Shown here piece by piece: positions 26,111 through 33,958 of a DNA stretch of 64,000 nt. The stretch comes from DAOTXL01 sp034435455 (GTDB lineage: Bacteria; Chloroflexota; Anaerolineae; JAAYZQ01). The notes under the pieces are model-generated. The model saw only the letters and a program-made list of their open reading frames with translations. It was not told where the DNA came from and did no database searches. The position numbers and the translations under genes are program-made. Position 1 is the stretch's first letter. Every line of letters starts with the position of its first letter. The stretch covers positions 10,789 to 74,788 of the forward strand of contig DAOTXL010000103.1 of the NCBI GenBank assembly GCA_034435455.1, in the 5' to 3' direction.

Positions 26111-26971
26111 ATGGGGGTGCTGCTTCTGGCCCGGTCCCTCAGCCGGTCGGTGGGGGAACGGCTCCAGGCCGAGCCGATCGCCCGGATCGGTTCGGTCTGG
26201 GCTGTCTTTGACCACGCCTGCGACCTGATCACGCCCGATGGAGAGGTCATCGCTCTGGTGCTGCCCCAGGTGGGCGATGGGCCGCTGAACATTGTGGTCG
26301 AGTCTGGTCCCCTGGAAGCCATCGAGCCGGGCATGGTGGCCAGCCTGGCGGGGAGTCGATTGCGGGTGGGCGGGCTGGAGGTTGCTCTGGCCGGGGCAAG
26401 GGTCTGGGAGCCCTGCCCTGATTGGGATCGGCTGCGCGCCAGGGGCCAGGTCCTCGCTGCCCGCCTGCCCCTGGTGCAGGCCCTGGCCCTGAGCCACGCC
26501 CCACCGGGCAGCCTGCTGTCCTCGGAAGGGGGCCGGACCGTTTGGGCCGGGGTGCGGGACCTGGCAGCCGGCTGGCATGGGGATTGGCGGCGCTTGCAGG
26601 CCGGGGCTGCTCACCTGGCGGGCCGGGGTGGGGGCCTGACCCCTGCCGGGGACGATTTTCTGGCCGGGGTGATGCTGGGGGCCTGGCTGGCCCACCCCGC
26701 CCCCCGGCGTTTCTGCCGGTTGTTGCTGGAAACGGCGGCGCCGCGCACCACCACCCTGGCAGCGGCGTTGCTGCGGGCGGCGGCCAGAGGGGAATGCAGC
26801 GCCCTGTGGCACCGGCTGTTGGATGCGCTGGCCGATGGCCCGGAAAGTCGTCTGGAGGAGGCGGTGCGGGATTTGCTTTCCTACGGCCACACCTCCGGGG
26901 CCGATGCCCTGGCCGGGTTTTTGTGGTGGCCTGAGTTCAAAGAAGAACGGAGGATCGAACATGGATTTTGA
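26111..26971 (+). CDS. AllH-like protein (DUF2877)
   Basis: 286 residues. The signature GRGGGLTPAGDDFLAGVMLG (about residues 175-194) and the YGHTSGADALAGF end are those of DUF2877, whose member AllH is a subunit of oxamate carbamoyltransferase in anaerobic allantoin breakdown. No AllF/AllG partner is visible nearby, so that role is not supported by context. It starts nine bases after the penicillin acylase-like stop and overlaps the acyl-CoA dehydrogenase start by 11 bases, so the three are probably one operon. Confidence 0.75.
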   Translation: MGVLLLARSLSRSVGERLQAEPIARIGSVWAVFDHACDLITPDGEVIALVLPQVGDGPLNIVVESGPLEAIEPGMVASLAGSRLRVGGLEVALAGARVWEPCPDWDRLRARGQVLAARLPLVQALALSHAPPGSLLSSEGGRTVWAGVRDLAAGWHGDWRRLQAGAAHLAGRGGGLTPAGDDFLAGVMLGAWLAHPAPRRFCRLLLETAAPRTTTLAAALLRAAARGECSALWHRLLDALADGPESRLEEAVRDLLSYGHTSGADALAGFLWWPEFKEERRIEHGF

Positions 26972-28175
26972 ATGGAATGAGGAACAGCGGTTGTGGCGGC
27001 AGGCTGTGCGCGATTTTGCTCAAAAAGAGATCGCCCCCCGCGTGCGGGAGATGGATACGCAGGAGCGCATCCCACCCGAGATCATCAAAGGTATGGCCGG
27101 GTTGGGGCTGCTGGCCCCCGTCTGCTCGGAGGAGTATGGCGGGGCCGGCATGGATTGGACCATGGCCGCTATCGCCGCCGAGGAGTTGGGCCGGGCCGAC
27201 ATCAGCCTGGCCGTGCCGGTGCTCTATCTGGTAGAGGCAGCCTGGGGCTTTATCTTTGACCGCTACGGCATGCCGGAACTCAAGGCCAAGATCCTGCCCA
27301 GGGTGACGGCCGGGGAAGCCTTCCTGGGCATCGCCACCACCGAACCGGAAGGCGGCTCTGACATCCTGGGGGCCTGCCGCACCAGGGCGGTGTGGGATGG
27401 GGATGAGTGGGTGCTCAACGGCGAAAAGATGTACATCAGCGGCGTCCGCGAGTCGCTGGCGATGGGGGGCATCCACCTGCTGCTGGCCCGCACCAACCCC
27501 CATCCGGAGGCCGGACACCGGGCCTTTACCTTCTTTGCCCTGCCTCTCAAAGGGACGCCAGGCATCACCCCGACTTTTTTCCAGGACATGGGGCGGATGG
27601 GCATCTCGACCGGGGGCTTTGCTCTGGAGGAGGTGCGCCTGTCGGCGGCTCACCAGGTGGGCGAACTGAACCGGGGCTTTTATCACGCCATGGAGGGCTT
27701 TTCGGCGGCACGGGTGCTCATCGGGGCCACCTGCGTGGGCGCTTCGGAGGCGGTGCTGGAGATGGGCATGGAGCACATCAAGCAACGCCGGGCCTTTGGC
27801 CGCCCGTTGGCCTCCTACGAGGGGATCTCGTTCCCCCTGGCCAACCACTATGCCAACCTGGAGAGCACCCGATGGCTGGTCTACAAGGCTGCCTGGACGA
27901 TGGATCAGAAGTATGGCCCCGGCACCCGGACCCATGCCGACATCGCCCTGGCGGCGGCGCTGGCCAAACTCCGGGCGCCCCAGGTGGGGTTTGAGATCAT
28001 GAACGAGGTGGCCGACTGGTTCGGCGCGATGGCCTACACCAAGGAATGCCCCATCGAGATGGGCATCCGCGGCATCCGGTCCTATTCCATCGGCGCCGAA
28101 GGGACGATGAATATCATGCGCCTGATCATCGCCCGCGAGTTGTTGGGGCCGGAATTCCTGCCTTACCGCCAATGA
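26961..28175 (+). CDS. Acyl-CoA dehydrogenase
   Basis: About 404 residues. A FAD-dependent flavoprotein that oxidises acyl-CoA at the alpha-beta position. Domain order: N-terminal helices (EWNEEQRLWRQAVRDFAQKEIAP), EEYGGAGMDW, the beta domain (TTEPEGGSD, MYISG), and C-terminal helices with HIKQRRAFGRPLASYEGI and AEGTMNIMRLIIARELLG. The ATG at 26961 follows CGGAGGATC and is preferred over longer in-frame starts inside the preceding gene. Its end overlaps the next gene by ATGA. Acyl specificity cannot be told. Confidence 0.92.
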   Translation: MDFEWNEEQRLWRQAVRDFAQKEIAPRVREMDTQERIPPEIIKGMAGLGLLAPVCSEEYGGAGMDWTMAAIAAEELGRADISLAVPVLYLVEAAWGFIFDRYGMPELKAKILPRVTAGEAFLGIATTEPEGGSDILGACRTRAVWDGDEWVLNGEKMYISGVRESLAMGGIHLLLARTNPHPEAGHRAFTFFALPLKGTPGITPTFFQDMGRMGISTGGFALEEVRLSAAHQVGELNRGFYHAMEGFSAARVLIGATCVGASEAVLEMGMEHIKQRRAFGRPLASYEGISFPLANHYANLESTRWLVYKAAWTMDQKYGPGTRTHADIALAAALAKLRAPQVGFEIMNEVADWFGAMAYTKECPIEMGIRGIRSYSIGAEGTMNIMRLIIARELLGPEFLPYRQ

Positions 28176-28600
28176 AGATCTTTATCGCCGGCATCATGCA
28201 GGGTTCGCGGTTGGACCGCTATATCGTCGCTCAGGACTACCGCCGGGCCATTGCCCAGGCGGTCCGGGAGCGGATTCCGGACGCCGAGATCGTGGACCCC
28301 AACGAGCTCCATCCCAACGGCGTGGACTATGACGACGAGCAGGCGAAGAGGACGCTGCTGGAGTTGGCTGCCCTGGCCGGCCAGGCCGATCTGGTGGTGG
28401 CCTATGTGCCCCAGGCCAGCATGGGGACGGCCATCGAAATGTGGGAGGCGTTCCGGGCCGGCGCACCGGTGGTCGCCATTTCACCGATGGCCGCCAATTG
28501 GGTGATAAGGCATCTGTCGGCGGTGGTGCTGCCGGACCTGGATGCGTTTGGCGCGTGGGTGGCCGGGGGCGGGCTTGACAGGCTGGCCAAGATGCGTTAA
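28172..28600 (+). CDS. Nucleoside 2-deoxyribosyltransferase-like small protein
   Basis: 142 residues, MKIFIAGIMQGSR at the N-terminus and a later YVPQASMGTAIEMWEAFRAGAPVVAISP. This Rossmann-like pattern, a beta strand with early Gly and a mid-protein small-residue loop followed by an acidic helix (AIEMWEA), resembles nucleoside 2-deoxyribosyltransferase/N-glycosidase-like proteins, with the Glu of the helix as the candidate nucleophile. ATGA overlap with the acyl-CoA dehydrogenase implies coupled translation. The tRNA promoter lies inside its last codons. Function not proven. Confidence 0.6.
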   Translation: MKIFIAGIMQGSRLDRYIVAQDYRRAIAQAVRERIPDAEIVDPNELHPNGVDYDDEQAKRTLLELAALAGQADLVVAYVPQASMGTAIEMWEAFRAGAPVVAISPMAANWVIRHLSAVVLPDLDAFGAWVAGGGLDRLAKMR

Positions 28601-28603
28601 AAT
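28575..28603 (+). promoter_or_regulatory. Promoter of tRNA-Arg
   Basis: TTGACA (28575-28580), a 17-base spacer and TAAAAT (28598-28603); start near 28610. It overlaps the 3' end of the preceding coding gene. Confidence 0.8.
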
Positions 28604-28618
28604 AGCCATCGCTTGACA

Positions 28619-28691
28619 GCCCCCATAGCTCAGTGGAGAGAGCAACTGCCTTCTAAGCAGTGGGCCGCAGGTTCGAATCCTGCTGGGGGCG
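28619..28691 (+). tRNA. tRNA-Arg (anticodon TCT)
   Basis: A 73-nt cloverleaf. The acceptor stem GCCCCCA pairs with TGGGGGC and is followed by discriminator G; D arm GCTC/GAGC; anticodon arm ACTGC/GCAGT with loop CTTCTAA; T arm GCAGG/CCTGC with TTCGAAT. The anticodon TCT reads AGA/AGG arginine codons. CCA is not encoded. A MITE-like repeat begins 12 bases downstream. Confidence 0.95.
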
Positions 28692-28703
28692 CTGTGAATC
28701 AGT

Positions 28704-28789
28704 GCCTGCCCGGAGAATCGGTAGGGCAGGCTTTCTAGCCTGCTCGGACAGCCTGGAGAGGCCGCCCTACCCCTGTTTTTCGGATGGGC
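28704..28789. repeat. MITE-like element, copy C
   Basis: About 86 bp. The core GGTAGGGCAGGC...GCCTGGAGAGGCCGCCC matches the other copies. The right end, read in reverse, is GCCCATCCGAAAAACAG, close to the left end of copy A. It sits between the tRNA and a response regulator and supplies that gene's last codons and stop. Confidence 0.8.
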
Positions 28790-29168
28790 TTTTCGCCAGA
28801 ATCTCCCCTATCCTGGCGAGCAGGACATTCACCTCGAACGGCTTGACCAGGTAGCCCTCGAACATCCCGGCGTGGGCTTCGGTCCGTACCGGGTCTTCTC
28901 TGGGGTGTCTGGCGCTGATGATGATCACCGGCACCTGACGGAGGTGATCGTCGGCCTTGATCATCTCCAGCAAGGTCCAGCCGTCCATGTTCCTCATCAT
29001 CAGGTCGAGCAGGAGCAGATCGGCCCCATCTTTGCGCAGCCGCTCCAGCCCTTCCTGGGCTCCGCGGGCCAGATACGGCTCGTATCCGGCCCGTCTGACG
29101 ATCTGTTCGAGCAGGTTGAGTGTGCCGGGGTCATCTTCGATGATGAGAATGTGATGCCGCTGTGCCAT
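28767..29168 (-). CDS. Stand-alone response regulator receiver protein
   Basis: About 133 residues, a single receiver domain without an output domain. The acidic pair is in IIEDD (residues 10-11 area), the phosphoacceptor Asp in LLLLDLMMRN (near residue 55), then Thr/Ser in VIIISA and Lys in LVKPFE (near 106). The ATG at 29168 follows AAAGGG. The last residues (SPSEKQG) and the stop come from an adjoining MITE-like repeat, so the native C-terminus may have been longer or different. No histidine kinase is nearby. Confidence 0.88.
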   Translation of the reverse strand: MAQRHHILIIEDDPGTLNLLEQIVRRAGYEPYLARGAQEGLERLRKDGADLLLLDLMMRNMDGWTLLEMIKADDHLRQVPVIIISARHPREDPVRTEAHAGMFEGYLVKPFEVNVLLARIGEILAKSPSEKQG

Positions 29169-29225
29169 CTTTTTCCCTTTCTCCCCCTGGCTGTCAGCCT
29201 GACCTTGTTCGCCTGGACCTCCCAA

Positions 29226-29262
29226 CCCCCTTTTCCTCTCCGCTACGGAGGGGGAAAGGGGG
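29226..29262. repeat. C-rich hairpin repeat
   Basis: CCCCCTTTTCCTCTCCG and its near-complement CGGAGGGGGAAAGGGGG around a CTA loop form a long hairpin. A related sequence (CCCAACCCCCTT...) lies at 51495. It fills most of the gap between two leftward genes. Confidence 0.65.
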
Positions 29263-29304
29263 CCGGTTCGGGCAGGCTTCGGGCCGTGCGCGACGGGCGG
29301 TGTT

Positions 29305-29793
29305 CTACCCGGAGCCCGGTTTGGCTTCGGCGGGCCCGGCGATCCGTTGGCGGATCTCGGCGACATGTTCCTGTTCGTGCCCGGCAAAGAGGGTCACCAG
29401 GGACTCTACCGTGCCGGTCCGGCCCCAAGGAAAGAGCAACGGTTGTCTGAATTTTTCTTCCGACATCTGGCGGATGATGGCTTTCAGTTGCTCGCGGGCC
29501 AGTTCCCATTCCCCGACCACCTGATCGTAGGTGAGGGCTGCCCGGGTTGCTACAGACTGGGCGTTGTAGTGGTCAATGCCCAGGGCCGCCGGCACGCCCG
29601 GCTCCTCTCCGCTGATGTGCGCCTGCAACGAAGCGATGGTCGCATCATCCCAGCCGGCGATGTGCGCCAGCACCTGCTTGATAGTCCAGCCGGGGTAGAC
29701 CTCCTGGTGGCGGTCTATGTCCCTCACCAGGGCGCGCATGGCCTCTCGCGCTGCGTCGAGCCGCCGGAGCAGTTGTGCCCTCTCGTCCATCAT
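29305..29793 (-). CDS. DinB-like (ClbS/DfsB-type) four-helix protein
   Basis: About 162 residues with the DinB/MDMPI metal-binding pattern: His in IKQVLAHIAGWDD (near 48) and in LFAGHEQEHVAEIRQRI (near 138-142). DinB-like proteins are thiol-dependent or metal-dependent transferases or hydrolases of diverse function. Start: two tandem ATGs after GGAAAGGGGG; I used the first. It is the middle of three leftward genes, each with its own spacing of 35-140 bases. Confidence 0.75.
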   Translation of the reverse strand: MMDERAQLLRRLDAAREAMRALVRDIDRHQEVYPGWTIKQVLAHIAGWDDATIASLQAHISGEEPGVPAALGIDHYNAQSVATRAALTYDQVVGEWELAREQLKAIIRQMSEEKFRQPLLFPWGRTGTVESLVTLFAGHEQEHVAEIRQRIAGPAEAKPGSG

Positions 29794-29830
29794 TTCCCCC
29801 TTTCCGACGATAGGTGCCCTATGGCTCTGT

Positions 29831-30337
29831 CTACGGCAGCGCCTGCACCTCCCGCCGCTTCGCTGCACTCCTGAACTGTGCCGGAAACCCGAACATCAAC
29901 CGGCTGATGTGGTCTTGCAGGAGAGATTTCAGAAAGGCCTGTATTTTTTCGTCTGTGCTACAGCGGGTGATCAGAAATTCAAAGACGGTGTTTATCTCCG
30001 AGTGTTCCAGCTCGTTTGCCAGTTCGTAGGCCTCGTCCAGGTTCTGGATCCGCCCTAACACCTCTGTTACCGAGGGCTGGAGGAGGTTGTGCAGGCTGTA
30101 GATAAGAGAGGGATCGGCCGGGGCCGATAGTTGTTCGGGGGTGGCCCGGTCGCGGAGTTGCTGCAACTGTCGGGCGTGCCCTTTCTCCTCTCCTGCATAT
30201 CTCGCCCAGAACCCGGCTACCTCCGGGTGGTGGGCAAACCGTTTCTCCAATCCCCGGTAGATCTCCTCGGCGGCATTTTCGGCGGCGATCCCGAGCTCGA
30301 ATAGCCCGGCCACTGTTTCTTCGTCTGGCATGACCAT
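29831..30337 (-). CDS. Ferritin-like/rubrerythrin-family protein
   Basis: 168 residues, strongly helical. EENAAEEIYRGLEKRF-like and EEKGHARQLQ motifs (ExxxxE... ExxH pattern) fit the ferritin-like diiron fold. The third helix shows ELEHSEINTVFEFL. No rubredoxin domain is present. It may store iron or reduce peroxides, but the metal site is only inferred from spacing. A TATAAT box precedes it. Confidence 0.65.
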   Translation of the reverse strand: MVMPDEETVAGLFELGIAAENAAEEIYRGLEKRFAHHPEVAGFWARYAGEEKGHARQLQQLRDRATPEQLSAPADPSLIYSLHNLLQPSVTEVLGRIQNLDEAYELANELEHSEINTVFEFLITRCSTDEKIQAFLKSLLQDHISRLMFGFPAQFRSAAKRREVQALP

Positions 30338-30362
30338 CCTTCCTGACTTGTGTCTGGCCTCT

Positions 30363-30391
30363 ATTATACAACAAGATTACAAAAATGGAAA
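30363..30391 (-). promoter_or_regulatory. Promoter of the ferritin-like gene
   Basis: TTTCCA (30391-30386), 17-base spacer and TATAAT (30368-30363) on the minus strand, about 25 bases from the ATG. Confidence 0.6.
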
Positions 30392-30434
30392 GTGGGCCCC
30401 CCGATTGAGCAGACAGCCGCAAGGCTGGTCGGTC

Positions 30435-30463
30435 TTGGCCGGGCTGCCGATTTGTGGTACAAT
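30435..30463 (+). promoter_or_regulatory. Promoter of the small basic protein/RsmI-like operon
   Basis: TTGGCC (30435-30440), 17-base spacer and TACAAT (30458-30463). Confidence 0.6.
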
Positions 30464-30499
30464 CAGGAACCGAAACTGAGGTGGAGGAGCAGAACGACC

Positions 30500-30664
30500 G
30501 TGGGACGACAACCGATGCGCGATCTCAGACGGCGGCAACGGCGACGGCACAAGGTAGCCTACCTCCGCAAGCGGCTGGTTCAAGCAACCAACCCTCAGGA
30601 GCGCCGGCGCCTGATTGCCAAGATCAGGAAAATCAGCCCCACCGCGCCCGTGCCCGACCGATAG
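30500..30664 (+). CDS. Small basic protein of unknown function
   Basis: 54 residues from a GTG at 30500, or 49 from an ATG at 30515. Over a third are Arg or Lys (MRDLRRRQRRRHKVAYLRKRL...), giving a strongly positive helix likely to bind nucleic acid. GGAGGAG lies ten bases before the GTG and a promoter further up, so it is probably expressed. It precedes the RsmI-like methylase by 37 bases. I do not recognise the family; a ribosome-associated role is only a guess from charge and neighbour. Confidence 0.55.
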   Translation: MGRQPMRDLRRRQRRRHKVAYLRKRLVQATNPQERRRLIAKIRKISPTAPVPDR

Positions 30665-30701
30665 ATGGGGGGATGTGGCCCGGCCCATAGGACGGTAGGG
30701 G

Positions 30702-31523
30702 ATGGGGACCTTGTATGTGGTCGGTGTGCCGCCGGGCAACGCCGATGACCTGACGCTTCGGGCGCGGCGGATTTTGAGCCGGGTACCCCTCGCCGTTGCC
30801 GAGGAGGTTGGCCCGGCCCGGCGCCTGCTGGACCGCTGCGGGTTGGCCGTGCCGCCGGTGCCGGTGGCCGGCGTGGATGCCATCCTGGCGGCTATGGAGG
30901 CGGGGGATGTGGCGCTGCTCCTGGATGGGCGGAGGCCTGGCCCATCCTTGCCGGCCGGCGAGTTGATCCGCGCTGTTTTGGAGCGTGGCTTTCCCGTCGT
31001 GCCTGTGCCCGGCCCCTCTCTGGCGGTGACGGCCCTCGTCTTGTCGGGCCTGCCGGCCGACAGTTTTGTCTGCCTGGGATTCCTGCCGGAGAGGCCTGAT
31101 GAGCGCCGGGGATTGCTGGCCGCTGTGGCCGGTGAGCGCCGCACGCTGCTGGTCCTGGAGTCGGCGGCCTGCCTGGCGGAAACCCTGGCCGAGTTGTACA
31201 GCGCGTGGGGCAACCGACCGGCGGTGGTCGTGGTGGCCTGGGATCAGGGGCCGGGCGTGGTCTGGCATGGCCGGCTCGGCGAGGCTTCGGAGGGGGTGAG
31301 GGTTCAGCCTGAGGGGCAGGGATGTGCCCTGGTCATCGGCGGGGCACAGCAGCCGGAGGGGCGCTGGGAAGAAGCCCGGTTGCAGGCAGAGGTCCGGTCC
31401 TGCCTGGCCCAGGGCCTCAGCGCCGGGCAGATCGGCCGGCACCTGAGCGCCGGGTCGGGCTGGTCCCGGCGCGAAATCTATCGCCTGGCAATAAGGATGG
31501 CAAGGGAGGAAGTCAACCGATAG
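30702..31523 (+). CDS. Divergent RsmI-like tetrapyrrole-methylase-fold protein
   Basis: 273 residues. The layout is that of RsmI (16S rRNA C1402 2'-O-methyltransferase): GTLYVVGVPPGNADDLTLRA at the start, PGPSLAVTALVLSGLPADSF in the middle with GFLPERPDERR, and a C-terminal helix-turn-helix (GWSRREIYRLAIRMA). The SAM-binding loop that normally reads AGTPxISDPG is here DGRRPGPSLP, and EDTR is EEVG. The key residues are therefore altered and methyltransferase activity is uncertain. It could be a diverged paralogue. Confidence 0.75.
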   Translation: MGTLYVVGVPPGNADDLTLRARRILSRVPLAVAEEVGPARRLLDRCGLAVPPVPVAGVDAILAAMEAGDVALLLDGRRPGPSLPAGELIRAVLERGFPVVPVPGPSLAVTALVLSGLPADSFVCLGFLPERPDERRGLLAAVAGERRTLLVLESAACLAETLAELYSAWGNRPAVVVVAWDQGPGVVWHGRLGEASEGVRVQPEGQGCALVIGGAQQPEGRWEEARLQAEVRSCLAQGLSAGQIGRHLSAGSGWSRREIYRLAIRMAREEVNR

Positions 31524-31531
31524 GAGGGGCG

Positions 31532-32596
31532 ATGGTCCATCTGGATGACATAACTGCTCTGCAACGGTTGGACCGGGAGGGGATGTTGGGCCATGTGGCT
31601 GCCCTGTCCCACCAGTGCCGGGGGGCCTGGGCTTTGGTCCGCGACCTGGAGCTGCCTGCTCATCATCGGCAGGCCGACCGGGTGCTGATCGCCGGCATGG
31701 GCGGCTCGGCCATCGGGGGGGACCTGGCCGCGGCGGTGGCCGCCGATGCCGGCTCCCTGCCCATCGTGGTGCACCGTGACTACGACCTGCCGGCCTGGGT
31801 GGATGGGCGCACCCTCGTCATCGGCTCCAGCTACTCCGGCGATACTGAAGAGACGCTGGCGGTGTTCGAGGCGGCCCACGAGCGGGGCTGTCCCCTGGTG
31901 GCCGTCACTACCGGCGGCAGGCTGGCGCAATGGGCCGGCCGATGGCAGGTGCCCCTGGTCTCGTTCGGCTACCGTTCGATGCCGCGGGCAGCGTTGGGCT
32001 ATCTGTTCATCTCCCTGTTGGGGATCCTGCGGGCGGTGGGGGCGGTGGGCGATCTGGAGGGGGATCTGCAGGAGGCGTTGTCGCTCCTGGAGGGCCGTGG
32101 GCCGGAGCTGGCCCCTGATAGCCCTCAGGTGCAGAACCCGGCCAAGCAACTGGCTTTGGCGCTGTACGGCCGCGTGCCGATCGTCGTGGGCGTCGGGCCG
32201 CTGGCCCCGGTTGCCCGCCGCTGGAAGAGCCAGTTCAACGAGAACAGCAAGGGGTGGGCCTGTTTCGAGGTGCTGCCGGAGATGGATCACAACGCCCTGG
32301 CAGGCCTCCATTTCCCGGCGGGGGCTGCCGGGCAGTTCTGCGTGCTGTTCCTGGAGGGCCAGGGCCTGCATCGGCGCAACCGGCTCCGCCTCGATTTTAC
32401 GCAGGAGATCCTGGCCGGGCAGGGGGTTCCCTGTCGGCGGGTACCGGTGGGGGGCGAATCGAAACTGGCCCAGGTTCTGCTGGGGGTGCAGTTGGGCGAC
32501 TATGTTAGTTGCTACCTGGCCGCCCTTTACCAGGCCGATCCGACGCCGATTGCCGACATTGTCCACCTCAAGCAGCGGATGTCGGCGGGGGCATAG
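31532..32596 (+). CDS. Bifunctional phosphoglucose/phosphomannose isomerase
   Basis: About 354 residues with two SIS domains. IAGMGGSAIGGDL (about 51-63), SSYSGDTEETLAVF (about 95-108) and FNENSKGWACFEVLPEMDHNAL (about 237-258) are characteristic of the archaeal/bacterial dual-specificity isomerase that interconverts fructose-6-P with glucose-6-P or mannose-6-P. The ATG follows TAGGAGGGGC, eight bases after the RsmI-like stop. It links to the glucan phosphorylase and mannosidase functions elsewhere in the window. Confidence 0.9.
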   Translation: MVHLDDITALQRLDREGMLGHVAALSHQCRGAWALVRDLELPAHHRQADRVLIAGMGGSAIGGDLAAAVAADAGSLPIVVHRDYDLPAWVDGRTLVIGSSYSGDTEETLAVFEAAHERGCPLVAVTTGGRLAQWAGRWQVPLVSFGYRSMPRAALGYLFISLLGILRAVGAVGDLEGDLQEALSLLEGRGPELAPDSPQVQNPAKQLALALYGRVPIVVGVGPLAPVARRWKSQFNENSKGWACFEVLPEMDHNALAGLHFPAGAAGQFCVLFLEGQGLHRRNRLRLDFTQEILAGQGVPCRRVPVGGESKLAQVLLGVQLGDYVSCYLAALYQADPTPIADIVHLKQRMSAGA

Positions 32597-32604
32597 AGGT
32601 CCTT

Positions 32605-33930
32605 TTGCGCTTCTTATTTTACTCCAGCCGGTCTGTGCCGGCGGCCTATCGCGCCAACTTTCGCCACCTGTACTTTGACATCGCCTGGTACGGCATCCTG
32701 GCGGCCAGTGCCATGTCCTTTGTCTCCGTCTATGCGGCCCGCCTGGGGGCCAATGCCTTTCAGATCGGCCTGTTGAGCGCCGGGCCGGCGGTCGTCAATC
32801 TGTTGTTTACGCTGCCGGCCGGCCGTTGGCTGGAGAAGCAGCCGCTCGGCCCGGCCATCTTTTGGACGGCTGCTTTCCAGCGCATCTTCTACCTGCTATG
32901 GGTTCCCCTGCCCCTGCTGCTGGGCTCCCAGGGGCAGGTCTGGACGCTCATCGGGCTGACGCTGGTGATGGCCGTCCCCGGCACCGCTCTGGCCGTGGGC
33001 TTTAACGCCCTTTTTGCCGATGCGGTCCCGCCGGAGTGGCGCGGCTACGTGGTCGGCATCCGCAACGCCCTCCTGTCGGTGACCTTTATTCTTGTCTCGC
33101 TGCTGTGCGGGCAGATCCTCGATCTGCTTCCGTTTCCCACCGGCTACCAGGTGGTGTTCGGGCTGGGTTTTGTGGGCGGGGCGATGAGCACCTTCCACCT
33201 CTGGTTCGTGACCCCCAACCCCGATGGAGAGGTGCGCCCGCGGGCGGGGCGGGGCCTGGGCGACCTGGCCAGGCCGGGCAGGGTCCGCCTACACGTGGAC
33301 AGCCTCAGCCCGGCAGCGGGCCTGCGCTTTCTGCTGCGCCGTCGTGGGCGCCCCTTGCTGCAGACCGAGATCCTCAAGGGGCCCTATGGCCGTTTGATCC
33401 TGGTGCTGTTCACCTTTTATCTGACCATCAATCTGGCGATCCCCCTGTTCCCGGTCCACTGGGTCAACAACCTGCACCTGGCCGACCGGGAGATCGGCCT
33501 GGGCACGGCCGTCTTTTACGTGAGCGTCTTTGTCGGCTCGCTCCAGTTGGCGTGGCTGGTGCAACGGTTGGGCAATCAGCGGGTGACGGCCATCGGGGCC
33601 ATGCTCATGGGCTCCTACCCGGCGTTCATGGCCGTTGCCCGTGGTCTGGGGCTGTTCCTGGTTGGTTCGGCCAGCGGTGGACTGGGCTGGTCGTTGGTGG
33701 GGGGGGCTTTGACCAACTATCTTCTCGAAAAGATCCCGACGGACGACCGCCCCGCTCATCTGGCCTGGTACAACCTGGCGGTCAACGCCGCGCTGCTCCT
33801 GGGCTCGCTGATCGGCCCGCTGATCGCCGGTCTGGTGAGTGTGCCGGTGGCGCTGGCCCTGTTCGCCGCGCTGCGCTTCCTGGCCGCTGTGTGGATCCTG
33901 GTGTGGGAAAGAGCAGGGCGCAAACCCTGA
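32605..33930 (+). CDS. MFS transporter
   Basis: About 441 residues, twelve predicted membrane segments in two halves joined by a basic loop (about residues 205-260). The motif PPEWRGYVVGIRNAL in the second/third helix loop resembles the MFS motif-A-like region of sugar or drug permeases. I chose TTG at 32605 after AGAGGT, because the in-frame upstream ATG lies inside the isomerase gene. It starts eight bases after the isomerase stop, so it may carry a related sugar; substrate unknown. Confidence 0.75.
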   Translation: MRFLFYSSRSVPAAYRANFRHLYFDIAWYGILAASAMSFVSVYAARLGANAFQIGLLSAGPAVVNLLFTLPAGRWLEKQPLGPAIFWTAAFQRIFYLLWVPLPLLLGSQGQVWTLIGLTLVMAVPGTALAVGFNALFADAVPPEWRGYVVGIRNALLSVTFILVSLLCGQILDLLPFPTGYQVVFGLGFVGGAMSTFHLWFVTPNPDGEVRPRAGRGLGDLARPGRVRLHVDSLSPAAGLRFLLRRRGRPLLQTEILKGPYGRLILVLFTFYLTINLAIPLFPVHWVNNLHLADREIGLGTAVFYVSVFVGSLQLAWLVQRLGNQRVTAIGAMLMGSYPAFMAVARGLGLFLVGSASGGLGWSLVGGALTNYLLEKIPTDDRPAHLAWYNLAVNAALLLGSLIGPLIAGLVSVPVALALFAALRFLAAVWILVWERAGRKP

Positions 33931-33958
33931 CCTAGATTCCCTTTGGAGGAGACAGAAA

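Noticed and set aside
30377..31213. 278-codon leftward frame over the RsmI-like gene
   Set aside because: Ser/Arg/Pro-rich antisense frame with no ribosome site; the rightward gene has recognisable domains.
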